Assembly (NCBI RefSeq): GCF_001665605.1
Contig: NZ_LZSV01000038.1
Coordinates: 62,001-126,000, forward strand
DNA length: 64,000 nt
Reading direction: 5' to 3'
From: Mycobacterium sp. 852014-50255_SCH5639931
GTDB taxonomy: Bacteria; Actinomycetota; Actinomycetes; Mycobacteriales; Mycobacteriaceae
The position numbers and the translations under genes were made by a program. The stretch's first letter is position 1. The number at the start of each line of letters is the position of its first letter. The notes under the pieces were generated by a model. The model was not told the DNA's origin. It worked only from the letters and a program-made list of their open reading frames with translations, and did not search any database. Positions 51,170 through 59,330 of this stretch are shown here, one piece after another.

Positions 51170-52530
51170 CCGCCGAACAGCAGGTACAGGCCGGTGAAGG
51201 TGTAGCCGACCATGACCAGCATCATGGTCAGCTGGCCGGTGAGCTGATGGCCGCTCGGCAGTAGCCGCAGGGCCTTGTCGTGGGCCGCGATCACCGCGAC
51301 GATGTGGCCGGTGACCACGCAGGCCACCTTGATCCCGGCCAGCACCGGCGGGTGGGCGGACAACACGTAGGCCACCTGCTGGTGCGCCAAGCCCAGCAAA
51401 TTCCAGCCGCGGCCGAACGGGTCGGCCAACGCGAACACGGCCTGCTGTCCGCGCTCGACGAGATAGGTCAGGTAGTGCGCGAAGATGTAGCCCACCACGA
51501 TCGGGATCAGGGAATGCGCCATCTGGCCGGGCAGGGCACCCCGCTGCTCTCGGTCCACACCGCCCGTCGCGCGCGCGGCGAGCGAAAAGGTTACCGCTAC
51601 AACAGAAATGAAGACCACCAGCCCGAGGGTCCGCAGCAGCGACGACGCCAGCGTCGGCGTCAGGCCGACGTCGCGAGACAGCCCGTCGGCAAAGCCGCGC
51701 CACGTCGGGGACGACGAGAAACTGTCGAACGCCGTGGACCCGAGTAAGACCGCGAGCAACACGACCACCCCGGGCCGCACGGGCAGCGACGGCAAATGGT
51801 CGAGCGGGTTCCCGACGACGATCTTCCCGCTCTCCGGGTTGCGGCGAAACGGGGACAGGCGAGACACCGCCATGCTGTACACGCCGAACGGGTCGGCGCG
51901 GGCCAGCCAGCGCTGGCCATACAGCCAGGCGCCCACCAGCATGGCCACGGCATACACACCCAGCCACGCGCGCACCCAGGGCAGCGACGCCGGGTTCGGG
52001 CTGGCCAGCTCCATCCAGACGAACGCGAACAGGCCCAGCGCGCCCGGCCGGTAGCCCCAGCGTTCGGGATAGGACCGCCGCGGTCGATGCAGGCGCTCGG
52101 GTGTGGCCCGTCGCAGCAACAGGTAGACCGTCCGCATCGGGGAAATGACCCGCCAAACCGGCCCGATCGCCAGTGACAGCGCCACCAACCCGACCCACAG
52201 CAGCACGTAGAACACGCCCAGCAGGGCATTGGTCTCCGACTGCGGGCCCCACACCCCGGCCGCCAACGCCCACGCGGCGAACACCAGCGCCAGCCCGGCG
52301 GCCGTCCACCGCGTCGCCCGGGCGTCAACCAGCGCGGTCACCGCCGCGGGCAGTGGGCGGCCGGGCTTGAGCGGATCGAACCGCGGCCGCCGCCAGGCGA
52401 AGGCGACCAGCGCGAAGGTGAACGTCAGGGCCCACGCCGCGCCGACCATCGCGTACATGTACGGCACCGGAAGGTCGCCGGATCCGCCGAGCCCGTGCGC
52501 GAGCACCACGGTCGCGCCGCCGCCGGTCAC
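51166..52530 (-). CDS. Polytopic membrane protein with AHGxxGxxDLPVP start, putative copper-related
   Basis: 454 residues, about ten membrane segments, GTG start overlapping the lipoprotein gene stop by four bases. The N-terminus LAHGLGGSGDLPVPYMY is a recurrent opening in actinobacterial proteins of this type; in relatives a signal peptide ends just before the His. Further histidines lie in MAHSLIPIVVGYIFAHYLTY, LAHQQVAYVLSAHPPVL and TGHIVAVIAAHDKAL. Some relatives carry the database label fenitrothion hydrolase, to my recollection; I could not verify it and it may be uninformative. The last gene of the four-gene operon. Absent from this position in M. tuberculosis. Confidence 0.7.
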   Translation of the reverse strand: MTGGGATVVLAHGLGGSGDLPVPYMYAMVGAAWALTFTFALVAFAWRRPRFDPLKPGRPLPAAVTALVDARATRWTAAGLALVFAAWALAAGVWGPQSETNALLGVFYVLLWVGLVALSLAIGPVWRVISPMRTVYLLLRRATPERLHRPRRSYPERWGYRPGALGLFAFVWMELASPNPASLPWVRAWLGVYAVAMLVGAWLYGQRWLARADPFGVYSMAVSRLSPFRRNPESGKIVVGNPLDHLPSLPVRPGVVVLLAVLLGSTAFDSFSSSPTWRGFADGLSRDVGLTPTLASSLLRTLGLVVFISVVAVTFSLAARATGGVDREQRGALPGQMAHSLIPIVVGYIFAHYLTYLVERGQQAVFALADPFGRGWNLLGLAHQQVAYVLSAHPPVLAGIKVACVVTGHIVAVIAAHDKALRLLPSGHQLTGQLTMMLVMVGYTFTGLYLLFGG

Positions 52531-52895
52531 GGTTGGACTTGGACGGTCGCAATCGTGCGGTCCAGGTGGTGCAACTCCACCTCGACGTTGCCGGGCACGT
52601 CGGCGCTGAACTGGAACGTCTGGTTGGGCGCGGCCGCCACCTGGAACTTGCGGTCGGGCGTCGAGTGCACGTGCAGCTCGTCGGCGGCGTCACTGGTCAC
52701 CTTCACCGTGATCGGCTGGTGCACCTTGGCCTGCAGGGCGGCATTGGTGGGAGTCACCTGCCCCTTGGCGATGGTGACATCGATCGTCGGGCCCGCGCCG
52801 GCGGGCTGCGACTGGTTATGTGAACCGCCGCAAGCGATCAACCCCCACGCCAGCGCCGCCACCCACGCCGCGGTCAGGGCGCTACGGATTCCCAT
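52527..52895 (-). CDS. Cupredoxin-like lipoprotein
   Basis: 122 residues. Signal peptide with lipobox LIAC, lipidated Cys22, followed by a Ser/Gln linker and a cupredoxin-like beta-sandwich (residues 36-122). TSDAADELHVHSTPD and VPGNVEVELHHLDRT match the small cupredoxin-like family common in actinobacteria. Histidines 75, 77, 109 and 110 lie where copper ligands would be, but the Cys of classical blue copper proteins is missing, so electron transfer is not assured; metal binding is plausible. It starts three bases after the 614-residue membrane-protein gene ends. Confidence 0.78.
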   Translation of the reverse strand: MGIRSALTAAWVAALAWGLIACGGSHNQSQPAGAGPTIDVTIAKGQVTPTNAALQAKVHQPITVKVTSDAADELHVHSTPDRKFQVAAAPNQTFQFSADVPGNVEVELHHLDRTIATVQVQP

Positions 52896-52898
52896 CGA

Positions 52899-54743
52899 TC
52901 ACGCCGCCTGGGGGGTGCCGGGCACGGTGTGCTTCTCCTCCTCCGGCCGCTTGGGCAGGGTGTCGTAGTTATTGATCCGGCCGGCGCCCCAGGTCAGGGC
53001 GGTGATCACCATCAGCGTCAGGAACAGCACGACGATCCCCCCGGCGGTGAACAACCAGGCTGGCGCGCTCTGATCGCGTTCGCGCTGCAGGATGGTGACC
53101 TCCAGGACGAACGGCCGCGTGCTGGTCGCGAGCGCGGGGACCTCGGGCGCCGGGATGGCGTCGTCGGCCGGCTCGTAGATCGGCACGGCCGTCATCGTCC
53201 GGCCGTCCTGCAGCCGCAACAGCGTCTTCCAGTCTCCCCACACCGGGACCGGCTGGGTGGACCGATAATGCCCCGGCCCAACCTTGGCGAGCTTGTCGAT
53301 CATCAGGCCACGGTCGTTCTGCATCCGCCCCTGCCAGGACAGGATCGTCAGCCAGTCCGGGTGGTCACTGACCATGGTCGTCGGGGAGATCATCACGTCG
53401 GCCGACACCATCCGCTGCCCCGCAGGGCTGGGGAGATCCGTCAACGTCACCGTGGCGGTGTTCTGGCCCGGCACGAGGATGTGCAAGCCGTTGGCCACCG
53501 CGACGCCGATCACCAACACCGCCGCCGCCACCACCGAGATGCCGACCCCGCGGCTTGGCAGGCGCTGGCCGGTGAGGACCACGCCGAATAGCGCGCCGCA
53601 TACCCCGGTCAGCGCCGCGACGGGCACCGACATCGCCAGCGCCTCGCCCCACATGCTGGTCGGCCACGGGTAGTGGTACACCGCCCCGATCCACAGCGAT
53701 TCCAGCCACAGCCCCACCGTGGCGACCGCGAGGCCGGAGACGGCGCCGAAGGCCACCGGACGCTTGATCAACGGGGTCAGCGCCACCAGCTCGACGACGA
53801 GGGCGGGACCCAGGTACAGCGGGAACCAGTTGATCGGGGCGCCCAGGATGGGGCCAACCACCACCGCAACCGCGCCGCGCAGCGCGATGGCGAACAGCGC
53901 CGCGATGATCGCGGCACCGCGTCCCATCGTCATGCGGGCAGCGACGGCCGCCAGCGCGGACGCCGCGGCGATCAGCATCGGCTGAAACACCAGCCGGAAC
54001 TGCGGGACCCCGAAGTCGAACTCGATCTGGTAGACGGACAGGCCGATGAACAGCCCGCCGAAGGACAGGTAACGCAGGAAGGTGATGAAGGCGCCGTGGG
54101 TTACCTCATCGGCTTCGTGCGCCTCGCCTTCACGCTCCAGCATCAGCACCGAGAAGAGCGAGAAACACGCCCCGCCGATCATCATCAAATGCGTTGGGCC
54201 CCAGAGAGTTACGTCTTGCCCAAAGATCCGGTGCCAGATGTCGTCGAGCGGGAACCCGATCATCGCGTACATCCCGCAGCCCGCCATCAGCAGGCCACCG
54301 ACGGGCGCGTGCCAGTTGCGCGTGATGCGCACCGACGCGGGGCCGGGCTTGTCGAACGGCAGCACGACCGAGACCATGCCGGCGACGAAGATTCCGAACA
54401 GGCCGATGATGATGAAGTAGTGCGCGGGGTTGGCCAAGGGGCCGGGGTCGCGCCCGTTGCCGATGTGCCAGCTGACGTCCCAGATGAACCCGAACAGGGC
54501 GCAGATGATGAACGTCGTGAAGATGAGGACCGGAAGCGCCACCCAATTGGGCCGGTGGAACTTCTCGCCCAGCTTGTCGGCGACCCGGGTCAACCACTCG
54601 ATCCGATGGGTGCGGTGGGCATAACCGACCCACAGCATGACCGCGGCGATCACTACCGCCGCGACCGACAGCCCGATCACCTGGTTCAGGCCGGCGCCGC
54701 GCGCCGGTGCCTCGGCAACGAAAGTGAGTTCCGCCGATTTCAT
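52899..54743 (-). CDS. Large polytopic membrane protein with exported YtkA/FixH-like domain
   Basis: 614 residues from the ATG at 54743, which has GGGAGGG upstream. About twelve membrane segments are followed by an exported beta-rich region (roughly residues 435-560) and a last membrane segment. The exported region contains KVGPGHYRSTQPVPVWGDWK, which resembles YtkA/FixH-like domains found fused to CopD copper proteins. Histidines recur at membrane edges: DVSWHIGNG, NPAHYF, NWHAPVGG, DIWHRIFG, WGPTHLMM. Such a set could bind copper or heme. Start at 54815 would add 24 residues without a binding site. Function unknown; first or second gene of the operon. Confidence 0.72.
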   Translation of the reverse strand: MKSAELTFVAEAPARGAGLNQVIGLSVAAVVIAAVMLWVGYAHRTHRIEWLTRVADKLGEKFHRPNWVALPVLIFTTFIICALFGFIWDVSWHIGNGRDPGPLANPAHYFIIIGLFGIFVAGMVSVVLPFDKPGPASVRITRNWHAPVGGLLMAGCGMYAMIGFPLDDIWHRIFGQDVTLWGPTHLMMIGGACFSLFSVLMLEREGEAHEADEVTHGAFITFLRYLSFGGLFIGLSVYQIEFDFGVPQFRLVFQPMLIAAASALAAVAARMTMGRGAAIIAALFAIALRGAVAVVVGPILGAPINWFPLYLGPALVVELVALTPLIKRPVAFGAVSGLAVATVGLWLESLWIGAVYHYPWPTSMWGEALAMSVPVAALTGVCGALFGVVLTGQRLPSRGVGISVVAAAVLVIGVAVANGLHILVPGQNTATVTLTDLPSPAGQRMVSADVMISPTTMVSDHPDWLTILSWQGRMQNDRGLMIDKLAKVGPGHYRSTQPVPVWGDWKTLLRLQDGRTMTAVPIYEPADDAIPAPEVPALATSTRPFVLEVTILQRERDQSAPAWLFTAGGIVVLFLTLMVITALTWGAGRINNYDTLPKRPEEEKHTVPGTPQAA

Positions 54744-54827
54744 CGTCAAACCCTCCCAACAGCGCCCGACCGCCTGGCGAGCTGTGATCCAGCTCGCAGG
54801 AAGCGGAATGCCCAAATCGGCGGCCGG

Positions 54828-55001
54828 TCAATCACCGATTTCGTCGGTGCCCTGCGCGGAGTCCTCCTCGTCGCCGGGGGAGCGGCGGTCCTTGAGCGCG
54901 ATGTAGAGGATCACGCCGACGACGATGATCGCCGGCAAGAAGGCCGGGATCGCCAGCAGGATCATGTGGTGAGCCACATACGCGACGTGCGGATCGGTCA
55001 T
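54828..55001 (-). CDS. Small single-pass membrane protein (57 aa)
   Basis: ATG at 55001 to TGA at 54828-54830. The sequence opens MTDPHVAYVAHHM, has one membrane segment (LLAIPAFLPAIIVVGVILYI) and an acidic tail (DEEDSAQGTDEIGD). Small membrane subunits with this layout accompany oxidase-like complexes. It is 84 bases upstream of the 614-residue protein gene on the same strand, so it is probably the first gene of the operon. There is no clear ribosome-binding site. Other frames here encode nothing plausible. Confidence 0.6.
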   Translation of the reverse strand: MTDPHVAYVAHHMILLAIPAFLPAIIVVGVILYIALKDRRSPGDEEDSAQGTDEIGD

Positions 55002-55051
55002 TGTGGTGAGATACCCCGGCGGACGGCATGTTCTGCGGCCGTTACCCTACT

Positions 55052-55071
55052 TTGAACACTTTTTATTCAAG
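55052..55071. promoter_or_regulatory. AT-rich inverted repeat between the membrane operon and bioB
   Basis: TTGAA (55052-55056) and TTCAA (55066-55070) flank CACTTTTTA in the 131-base divergent gap; it stands out against G+C-rich flanks. TGAAC within it resembles a half-site of BioQ, the TetR repressor of biotin genes in other actinobacteria, but no bioQ gene is in the window. It may instead be promoter sequence. Confidence 0.3.
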
Positions 55072-55132
55072 CTGCCACCACCGTGGGCAGGGGGGCCGCG
55101 TGCGCGGCCACCGATGATGCAGGGGAGTACGG

Positions 55133-56167
55133 GTGACTCAAGCGGCAACTCGACCGGCCACCGGCGCCAACGACGCAGACATCCTGGCGGTTGCCCGCGA
55201 ACAGGTACTCGAGCGCGGCGAGGGACTGAGTCGCGAGCAGGTGCTGCAGGTGCTGCAACTGTCCGACGACCGGCTCGACGACCTGCTGGCGCTGGCCCAC
55301 GAGGTGCGGATGCGCTGGTGCGGGCCCGAGGTCGAGGTCGAGGGCATCATCAGCCTGAAGACCGGCGGCTGCCCGGAGGATTGTCATTTCTGCTCGCAAT
55401 CGGGGTTGTTCGCCTCGCCGGTGCGCAGCGCGCGGCTGGACATTCCCAGTCTGGTCGAGGCCGCCAAGCAAACCGCGAAGTCGGGTGCCACCGAGTTCTG
55501 CATCGTGGCCGCCGTCCGTGGGCCCGACGAGCGGTTGATGGCCCAGGTCGCGGCCGGCATCGAGGCGATCCGCAACGAGGTCGAGATCAACATCGCCTGC
55601 TCGCTGGGGATGCTGACCACCGAGCAGGTCGAGCAGCTGTCGGCGATGGGTGTGCACCGCTACAACCACAACCTGGAGACCGCCCGCTCGTTCTTCACCA
55701 ACGTGGTGACCACCCACACCTGGGAAGAGCGCTGGCAGACCCTGTCGATGGTGCGCGACGCCGGCATGGAGGTGTGCTGCGGCGGCATCCTGGGCATGGG
55801 CGAGACGCTCGAGCAGCGCGCGGAGTTCGCCGCCGAACTGGCCGAGCTGGGGCCCGACGAGGTGCCGTTGAACTTCCTCAACCCGCGGCCCGGGACGCCG
55901 TTCGGTGACTTGGAGGTGCTGCCCGTGGCCGAGGCGCTGAAGTCGGTCGCCGCCTTCCGCCTGGCGTTGCCGCGCGCGATGCTGCGATTCGCCGGGGGCC
56001 GCGAGATCACCCTGGGTGACCTGGGCGCCAAGAAGGGCATCCTGGGCGGCATCAACGCGGTGATCGTCGGGAACTACCTGACCACACTCGGCCGCCCGGC
56101 CGAGGCCGACCTGGAACTGCTCGACGACCTGCAGATGCCTATCAAGGCGCTCAACGCCACCCTGTAG
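55133..56167 (+). CDS. bioB: Biotin synthase
   Basis: 344 residues, radical-SAM enzyme inserting sulfur into dethiobiotin. The [4Fe-4S] cysteines are Cys80, Cys84 and Cys87 in GGCPEDCHFCSQSG; the second-cluster ligands lie downstream (CIVAA, NIACSLG and the final Arg in the FAGGRE block). The GTG at 55133 has AGGGGAG upstream. The gene is separated from bioA-F-D by the membrane operon, as it is by phiRv1 in M. tuberculosis. bsaP follows five bases after the stop. Confidence 0.96.
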   Translation: MTQAATRPATGANDADILAVAREQVLERGEGLSREQVLQVLQLSDDRLDDLLALAHEVRMRWCGPEVEVEGIISLKTGGCPEDCHFCSQSGLFASPVRSARLDIPSLVEAAKQTAKSGATEFCIVAAVRGPDERLMAQVAAGIEAIRNEVEINIACSLGMLTTEQVEQLSAMGVHRYNHNLETARSFFTNVVTTHTWEERWQTLSMVRDAGMEVCCGGILGMGETLEQRAEFAAELAELGPDEVPLNFLNPRPGTPFGDLEVLPVAEALKSVAAFRLALPRAMLRFAGGREITLGDLGAKKGILGGINAVIVGNYLTTLGRPAEADLELLDDLQMPIKALNATL

Positions 56168-56172
56168 GAAAC

Positions 56173-56409
56173 TTGGCGACTGTGGTTCGGGATCTGGGCG
56201 CTCCGGTCAGCGCCGGCGTCTACAACGTCTACACCGGGGAATTGGGGGGCACCGCAGTGCCGACAGCGGCGCAGTTGGGCCTCGAGCCGCCCCGGTTCTG
56301 TGCGGAATGCGGACGCCGGATGATCGTGCAGGTCCGACCCGACGGCTGGCGGGCGCAGTGCTCGCGGCACGGTCGGGTCGACTCCGTCGACCTGGAGGCC
56401 CAGCGATGA
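56173..56409 (+). CDS. bsaP: Biotin synthase auxiliary protein (Rv1590-like)
   Basis: 78 residues from a TTG at 56173 with AGGAA upstream. Three cysteines, Cys43 and Cys46 in RFCAECGRR and Cys63 in AQCSRHG, resemble an iron-sulfur or zinc site. Rv1590-type proteins have been reported as BsaP, needed for BioB turnover in actinobacteria; its place immediately after bioB supports that. It overlaps the next gene (ATGA), so BioB, BsaP and the membrane protein are co-translated. Confidence 0.85.
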   Translation: MATVVRDLGAPVSAGVYNVYTGELGGTAVPTAAQLGLEPPRFCAECGRRMIVQVRPDGWRAQCSRHGRVDSVDLEAQR

Positions 56410-57071
56410 CAGAGCCCATGGAAGGTCGGGACACGCCGCCGGCCGCGACCGCCCCGCGTAAGCCGCCGGTGCGCGCCATCGCCGTCGCCGGGCTGGGGTC
56501 CGCGGCGGCCGGTGTGTTGGCCGGCGGGCTGTGGGCGTGGATCGCCCCGCCGATCCACGCCGTGGTGGCGCTCACGCGGGCGGGTGAACGGGTCCACGAC
56601 TATCTCGGCACCGAGTCTGAGCACTTCTTCGACGCGCCGTGCCTGATGCTGGGGCTGCTGACCGTGCTGGCGGTGGTGGCGCCCGTGCTGGGGTGGCAGT
56701 GGCGCGAGCACCGCGGCCCGGGGATGGTCGCCGCGCTGTCCGCCGCCCTGTTGACCGCTGCTGCGGCCGCGACGGCTACCGGGGCCGCGCTGGTCCGGAT
56801 CAGCTACGGCGCATTGAACTTCGACGCGGTGCCGTTGTCCAAAGGCCCGTCGGTGGCGTACGTCGTCCAGGCGCCCCCGGTGTTCTTCGCCCAAAACCCG
56901 CTGCAGGTCGCGCTGACCCTGCTGTGGCCCGCCGCTATCGCCGCGCTGGTGTATGCGGTGCTGGCGGCCGCCGACGCCCGCGACGACCTGGGCGCCCTTC
57001 CGCCGGGCGACCAGCCTTCCGAAGCGCTGCCGGTGGGAGCAGGGGGTGCCGCCGAAGCGGCCGTGTCATAG
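56406..57071 (+). CDS. Membrane protein, Rv1591-like
   Basis: 221 residues from the ATG at 56406, the same length as I recall for Rv1591. Four membrane segments: GLGSAAAGVLAGGLWAWIA, LMLGLLTVLAVVAPVLGW, MVAALSAALLTAAAAATATG and VALTLLWPAAIAALVYAVLA. It has an acidic/proline N-terminus and no known domain. Co-translated with bsaP, so a role in biotin or iron-sulfur metabolism is possible but unproven. It converges on the lipase gene with a six-base overlap. Confidence 0.78.
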   Translation: MTEPMEGRDTPPAATAPRKPPVRAIAVAGLGSAAAGVLAGGLWAWIAPPIHAVVALTRAGERVHDYLGTESEHFFDAPCLMLGLLTVLAVVAPVLGWQWREHRGPGMVAALSAALLTAAAAATATGAALVRISYGALNFDAVPLSKGPSVAYVVQAPPVFFAQNPLQVALTLLWPAAIAALVYAVLAAADARDDLGALPPGDQPSEALPVGAGGAAEAAVS

Positions 57072-58406
57072 CGGACGGCGGTGAATGCTCCGGCCGAAGA
57101 TGACCTTGGCGGCGATCTTGGCCAGCCGGGCCATCCCGACGTAGGTCATCGGATGGAACATCGTCGGCCAGGTGGTCCGGATGAGGTGCTCGGTCAGGGG
57201 GCGGCGGTCGAACCGGTCCGTGAGCCAGCGCAGCGTCATCGGCGCCGACAGCGGGTGTAGCAGCATGTGCTCGTTGAACGCGTCCCGGTGGTAGGTCACC
57301 TGGGCGCCGCCGGCCGAATAGGCGTCGGCGAGCACGTCGATGTCTTTCACGTCGATGAGGTAGTCGTGGACGGCCTGCACGATCAACACCGGCGGCGTCG
57401 GCACGGCCACGCCCAGCTTGATGTTCTCGAAGACGTGCATCACCTCGGGCGTCGACAGGATGCTCTCCAGCGGCTCGTCGAGGTAGTCGCCCATGTTTTT
57501 GCCGGCCATCCGGACGACCGCCTCCACGGTGGTCATCTTCTCGAGCGACTCGAGCAGGGCGCGCCCCTCCTCGTTGCTGTGCTCCTTGATCACCCTGTCC
57601 AGCTCGGGGTAGATGTGGGCGAGCGCGGCCACCACCAGCGCGGGCAGGCCCGATAGGAAACCGCCGTTGAGCCTGCGGAAGGTGTTGCCCAGATCCCCGA
57701 CCGGTGATCCCAGCACCGCCCCGACGATGTCCAGTTCGGGCGCGTAGTCGGCGCACACTTCGGCCGCCCAGGCACTGGCCAGCCCGCCGCCGGAGTACCC
57801 CCACAGCCCGATCGCCGCCTCCTGGGAAAGCCCGAGGCGTTCCGAACCCAGAGCGGCCCGGATGCCGTCCAAGACGCGATAGCCGGGCTCGTACGGCGCG
57901 CCCCACAGGCCCTGCAGCCCCTCATGGTCCGGCACGGAGACGGCCCAGCCCTCGGCGACGGCGGCGGCGATCAGGAAGAACTCGAACTGACCGATCGACC
58001 CGAGGGCCTTCGCCCGGCGCCGCAGCGCGTAGGACGGGAAGCAACGGGACGACACGGCGTCGATCGCGCACTGGTAAGAAAGCAGCGGGCACGGGCGTTC
58101 CGGCGCGAGCTCGGCCGGGACGATCACGGTGGTCGCCGCCGCCTCCGGCTCGCCGTTCATGTCCATCGTCCGGTAAAGCAGCTGGATGGCCTTGACCGGC
58201 TGCGGGATCAAACCCAAAAACGCCAGTTCGACGTCGCGCGAACGCAGCACCGTCCCTGGTTCGGCGTGCTGGAAGCCCAGTGGCGGCTGGTAGAACGGGT
58301 CGTCCGAGGGCAGCAGCGGGCGTACTTTGCGCTGCAGTTCCTCGTGCGGCGGCCGGGCGATCCACTCCGCGCCATGCGTGCCTGCCAGATTGCCGAGCTC
58401 AGCCAT
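57066..58406 (-). CDS. Secretory-lipase-family alpha/beta hydrolase (Rv1592c-like)
   Basis: 446 residues, equal to my recollection of Rv1592c. The nucleophile elbow is GLWGYSGGGLAS (Ser205); Asp348 in AVHDYLID and His380 in FNEHMLLHP complete a plausible triad. It belongs to the secretory lipase (LIP) family. No strong signal peptide is visible at the N-terminus (MAELGNLAGTHGAEWIARPP), so its location is uncertain. It hydrolyses acyl esters; substrate chain length is unknown. Confidence 0.88.
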   Translation of the reverse strand: MAELGNLAGTHGAEWIARPPHEELQRKVRPLLPSDDPFYQPPLGFQHAEPGTVLRSRDVELAFLGLIPQPVKAIQLLYRTMDMNGEPEAAATTVIVPAELAPERPCPLLSYQCAIDAVSSRCFPSYALRRRAKALGSIGQFEFFLIAAAVAEGWAVSVPDHEGLQGLWGAPYEPGYRVLDGIRAALGSERLGLSQEAAIGLWGYSGGGLASAWAAEVCADYAPELDIVGAVLGSPVGDLGNTFRRLNGGFLSGLPALVVAALAHIYPELDRVIKEHSNEEGRALLESLEKMTTVEAVVRMAGKNMGDYLDEPLESILSTPEVMHVFENIKLGVAVPTPPVLIVQAVHDYLIDVKDIDVLADAYSAGGAQVTYHRDAFNEHMLLHPLSAPMTLRWLTDRFDRRPLTEHLIRTTWPTMFHPMTYVGMARLAKIAAKVIFGRSIHRRPL

Positions 58407-58567
58407 TGAGGCTCCCTTCTAGGCCATCCGGCATTGTCGCGCACGAACGGCAGGTAACCAAAACGTAATCGCCGCACTGTGAGCGAATTCCTGCCGGGGC
58501 GTGCAGAGCCGGACGCGCCACTGGCACCAATTTGCGATCGCGTCACCCGAAGACGCTTTCCGCGAGC

Positions 58568-59284
58568 CTAGCCGGGGGGTCGTAACGCGGCGAATTCATC
58601 GGTGATCCGCAGTCGGGAGTCGGTGAAGTGGTACAGGGCCGCCGGCCGCCCGCCGCTGCGGCCCGACTGCGCGATGGTGCCGGTCTGGCTGATCACGCCG
58701 CGGCGGACCAGCACGCGTTGCAGGTTCGTCGCATCGACTTGGTAGCCGAGCGCGGCGCCGTAGATGTCGCGGAGTGTAGAAAGCGCGAATTCCTTTGGGG
58801 CCAAGGCGAACCCGAGGTTGGTGTAGGACAGCTTGGCGATCAGCCGGGTGTGCGCGTGCGTGACCATCGGCTCGTGGTCGAAGGCCATCGGCGGCAGGCA
58901 GCTCACCGGATGCCAGCGGGTGTCCGGCGGTAGCTCGGGGGTGGCGGGGGAGGGCACCAATCCCAGGAATGTCGACGCGATCACCCGGGCGCCCGGCACC
59001 CGGTTCGGGTCGGAGAACACCGCCAGCTGTTCCAGGTGCGCGAGCTCTTTCAGGTCCACCTTCTCGGCCAGCTGTCGCAGCACCGAGGTGGTCATGTCCT
59101 CGTCGTTGCGCAGCTGCCCGCCGGGCAGCGACCAGGCGCCGCGCTGCGGATCCTTGGCACGCTGCCATAACAGCACGTTAAGCTGCGGTTTTTCCGTCGG
59201 GCGGCCCTTCGTAACCTGCTCGGTGACATGGCGAACCTGGAATACGACCGCGAGCACTTCGTGGGCGGTGTTACCATGGACCAT
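58568..59284 (-). CDS. nrtR: NrtR-type NAD regulator (degenerate Nudix plus winged helix, Rv1593c-like)
   Basis: 238 residues from the ATG at 59284. The N-terminal Nudix-like domain has a decayed box: the expected REUXEEXGU reads RQLAEKVDL (Gln71 and Lys75 replace catalytic Glu), so hydrolysis is probably lost and the domain acts as a sensor, in NrtR typically of ADP-ribose or NAD-related ligand. The C-terminal winged helix (DATNLQRVLVRRGVISQTGT) binds DNA. It is divergent from nadABC, and a 23-base dyad abuts its own start codon. In mycobacteria, NrtR represses nadABC; this is the expected role. Confidence 0.9.
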   Translation of the reverse strand: MVHGNTAHEVLAVVFQVRHVTEQVTKGRPTEKPQLNVLLWQRAKDPQRGAWSLPGGQLRNDEDMTTSVLRQLAEKVDLKELAHLEQLAVFSDPNRVPGARVIASTFLGLVPSPATPELPPDTRWHPVSCLPPMAFDHEPMVTHAHTRLIAKLSYTNLGFALAPKEFALSTLRDIYGAALGYQVDATNLQRVLVRRGVISQTGTIAQSGRSGGRPAALYHFTDSRLRITDEFAALRPPG

Positions 59285-59307
59285 GTTTTCGATTATAAGT
59301 CGAAAAC
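59285..59307. promoter_or_regulatory. NrtR box, 8-7-8 perfect dyad with an embedded TATAAT
   Basis: GTTTTCGA (59285-59292) and TCGAAAAC (59300-59307) are perfect complements around TTATAAG. On the minus strand the centre reads TATAAT (59297 to 59292), a consensus -10, leaving seven bases to the nrtR ATG, so nrtR would be leaderless and directly blocked by its own protein. nadA starts 24 bases away on the other side. Confidence 0.85.
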
Positions 59308-59330
59308 CTCCTGGGCTGAAAGGAGCCGCC

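Noticed and set aside
55002..55132. phiRv1-type prophage or REP13E12 remnants next to bioB, as in M. tuberculosis
   Set aside because: No recombinase, phage structural gene or REP13E12 coding sequence is visible; the position holds the membrane operon instead.
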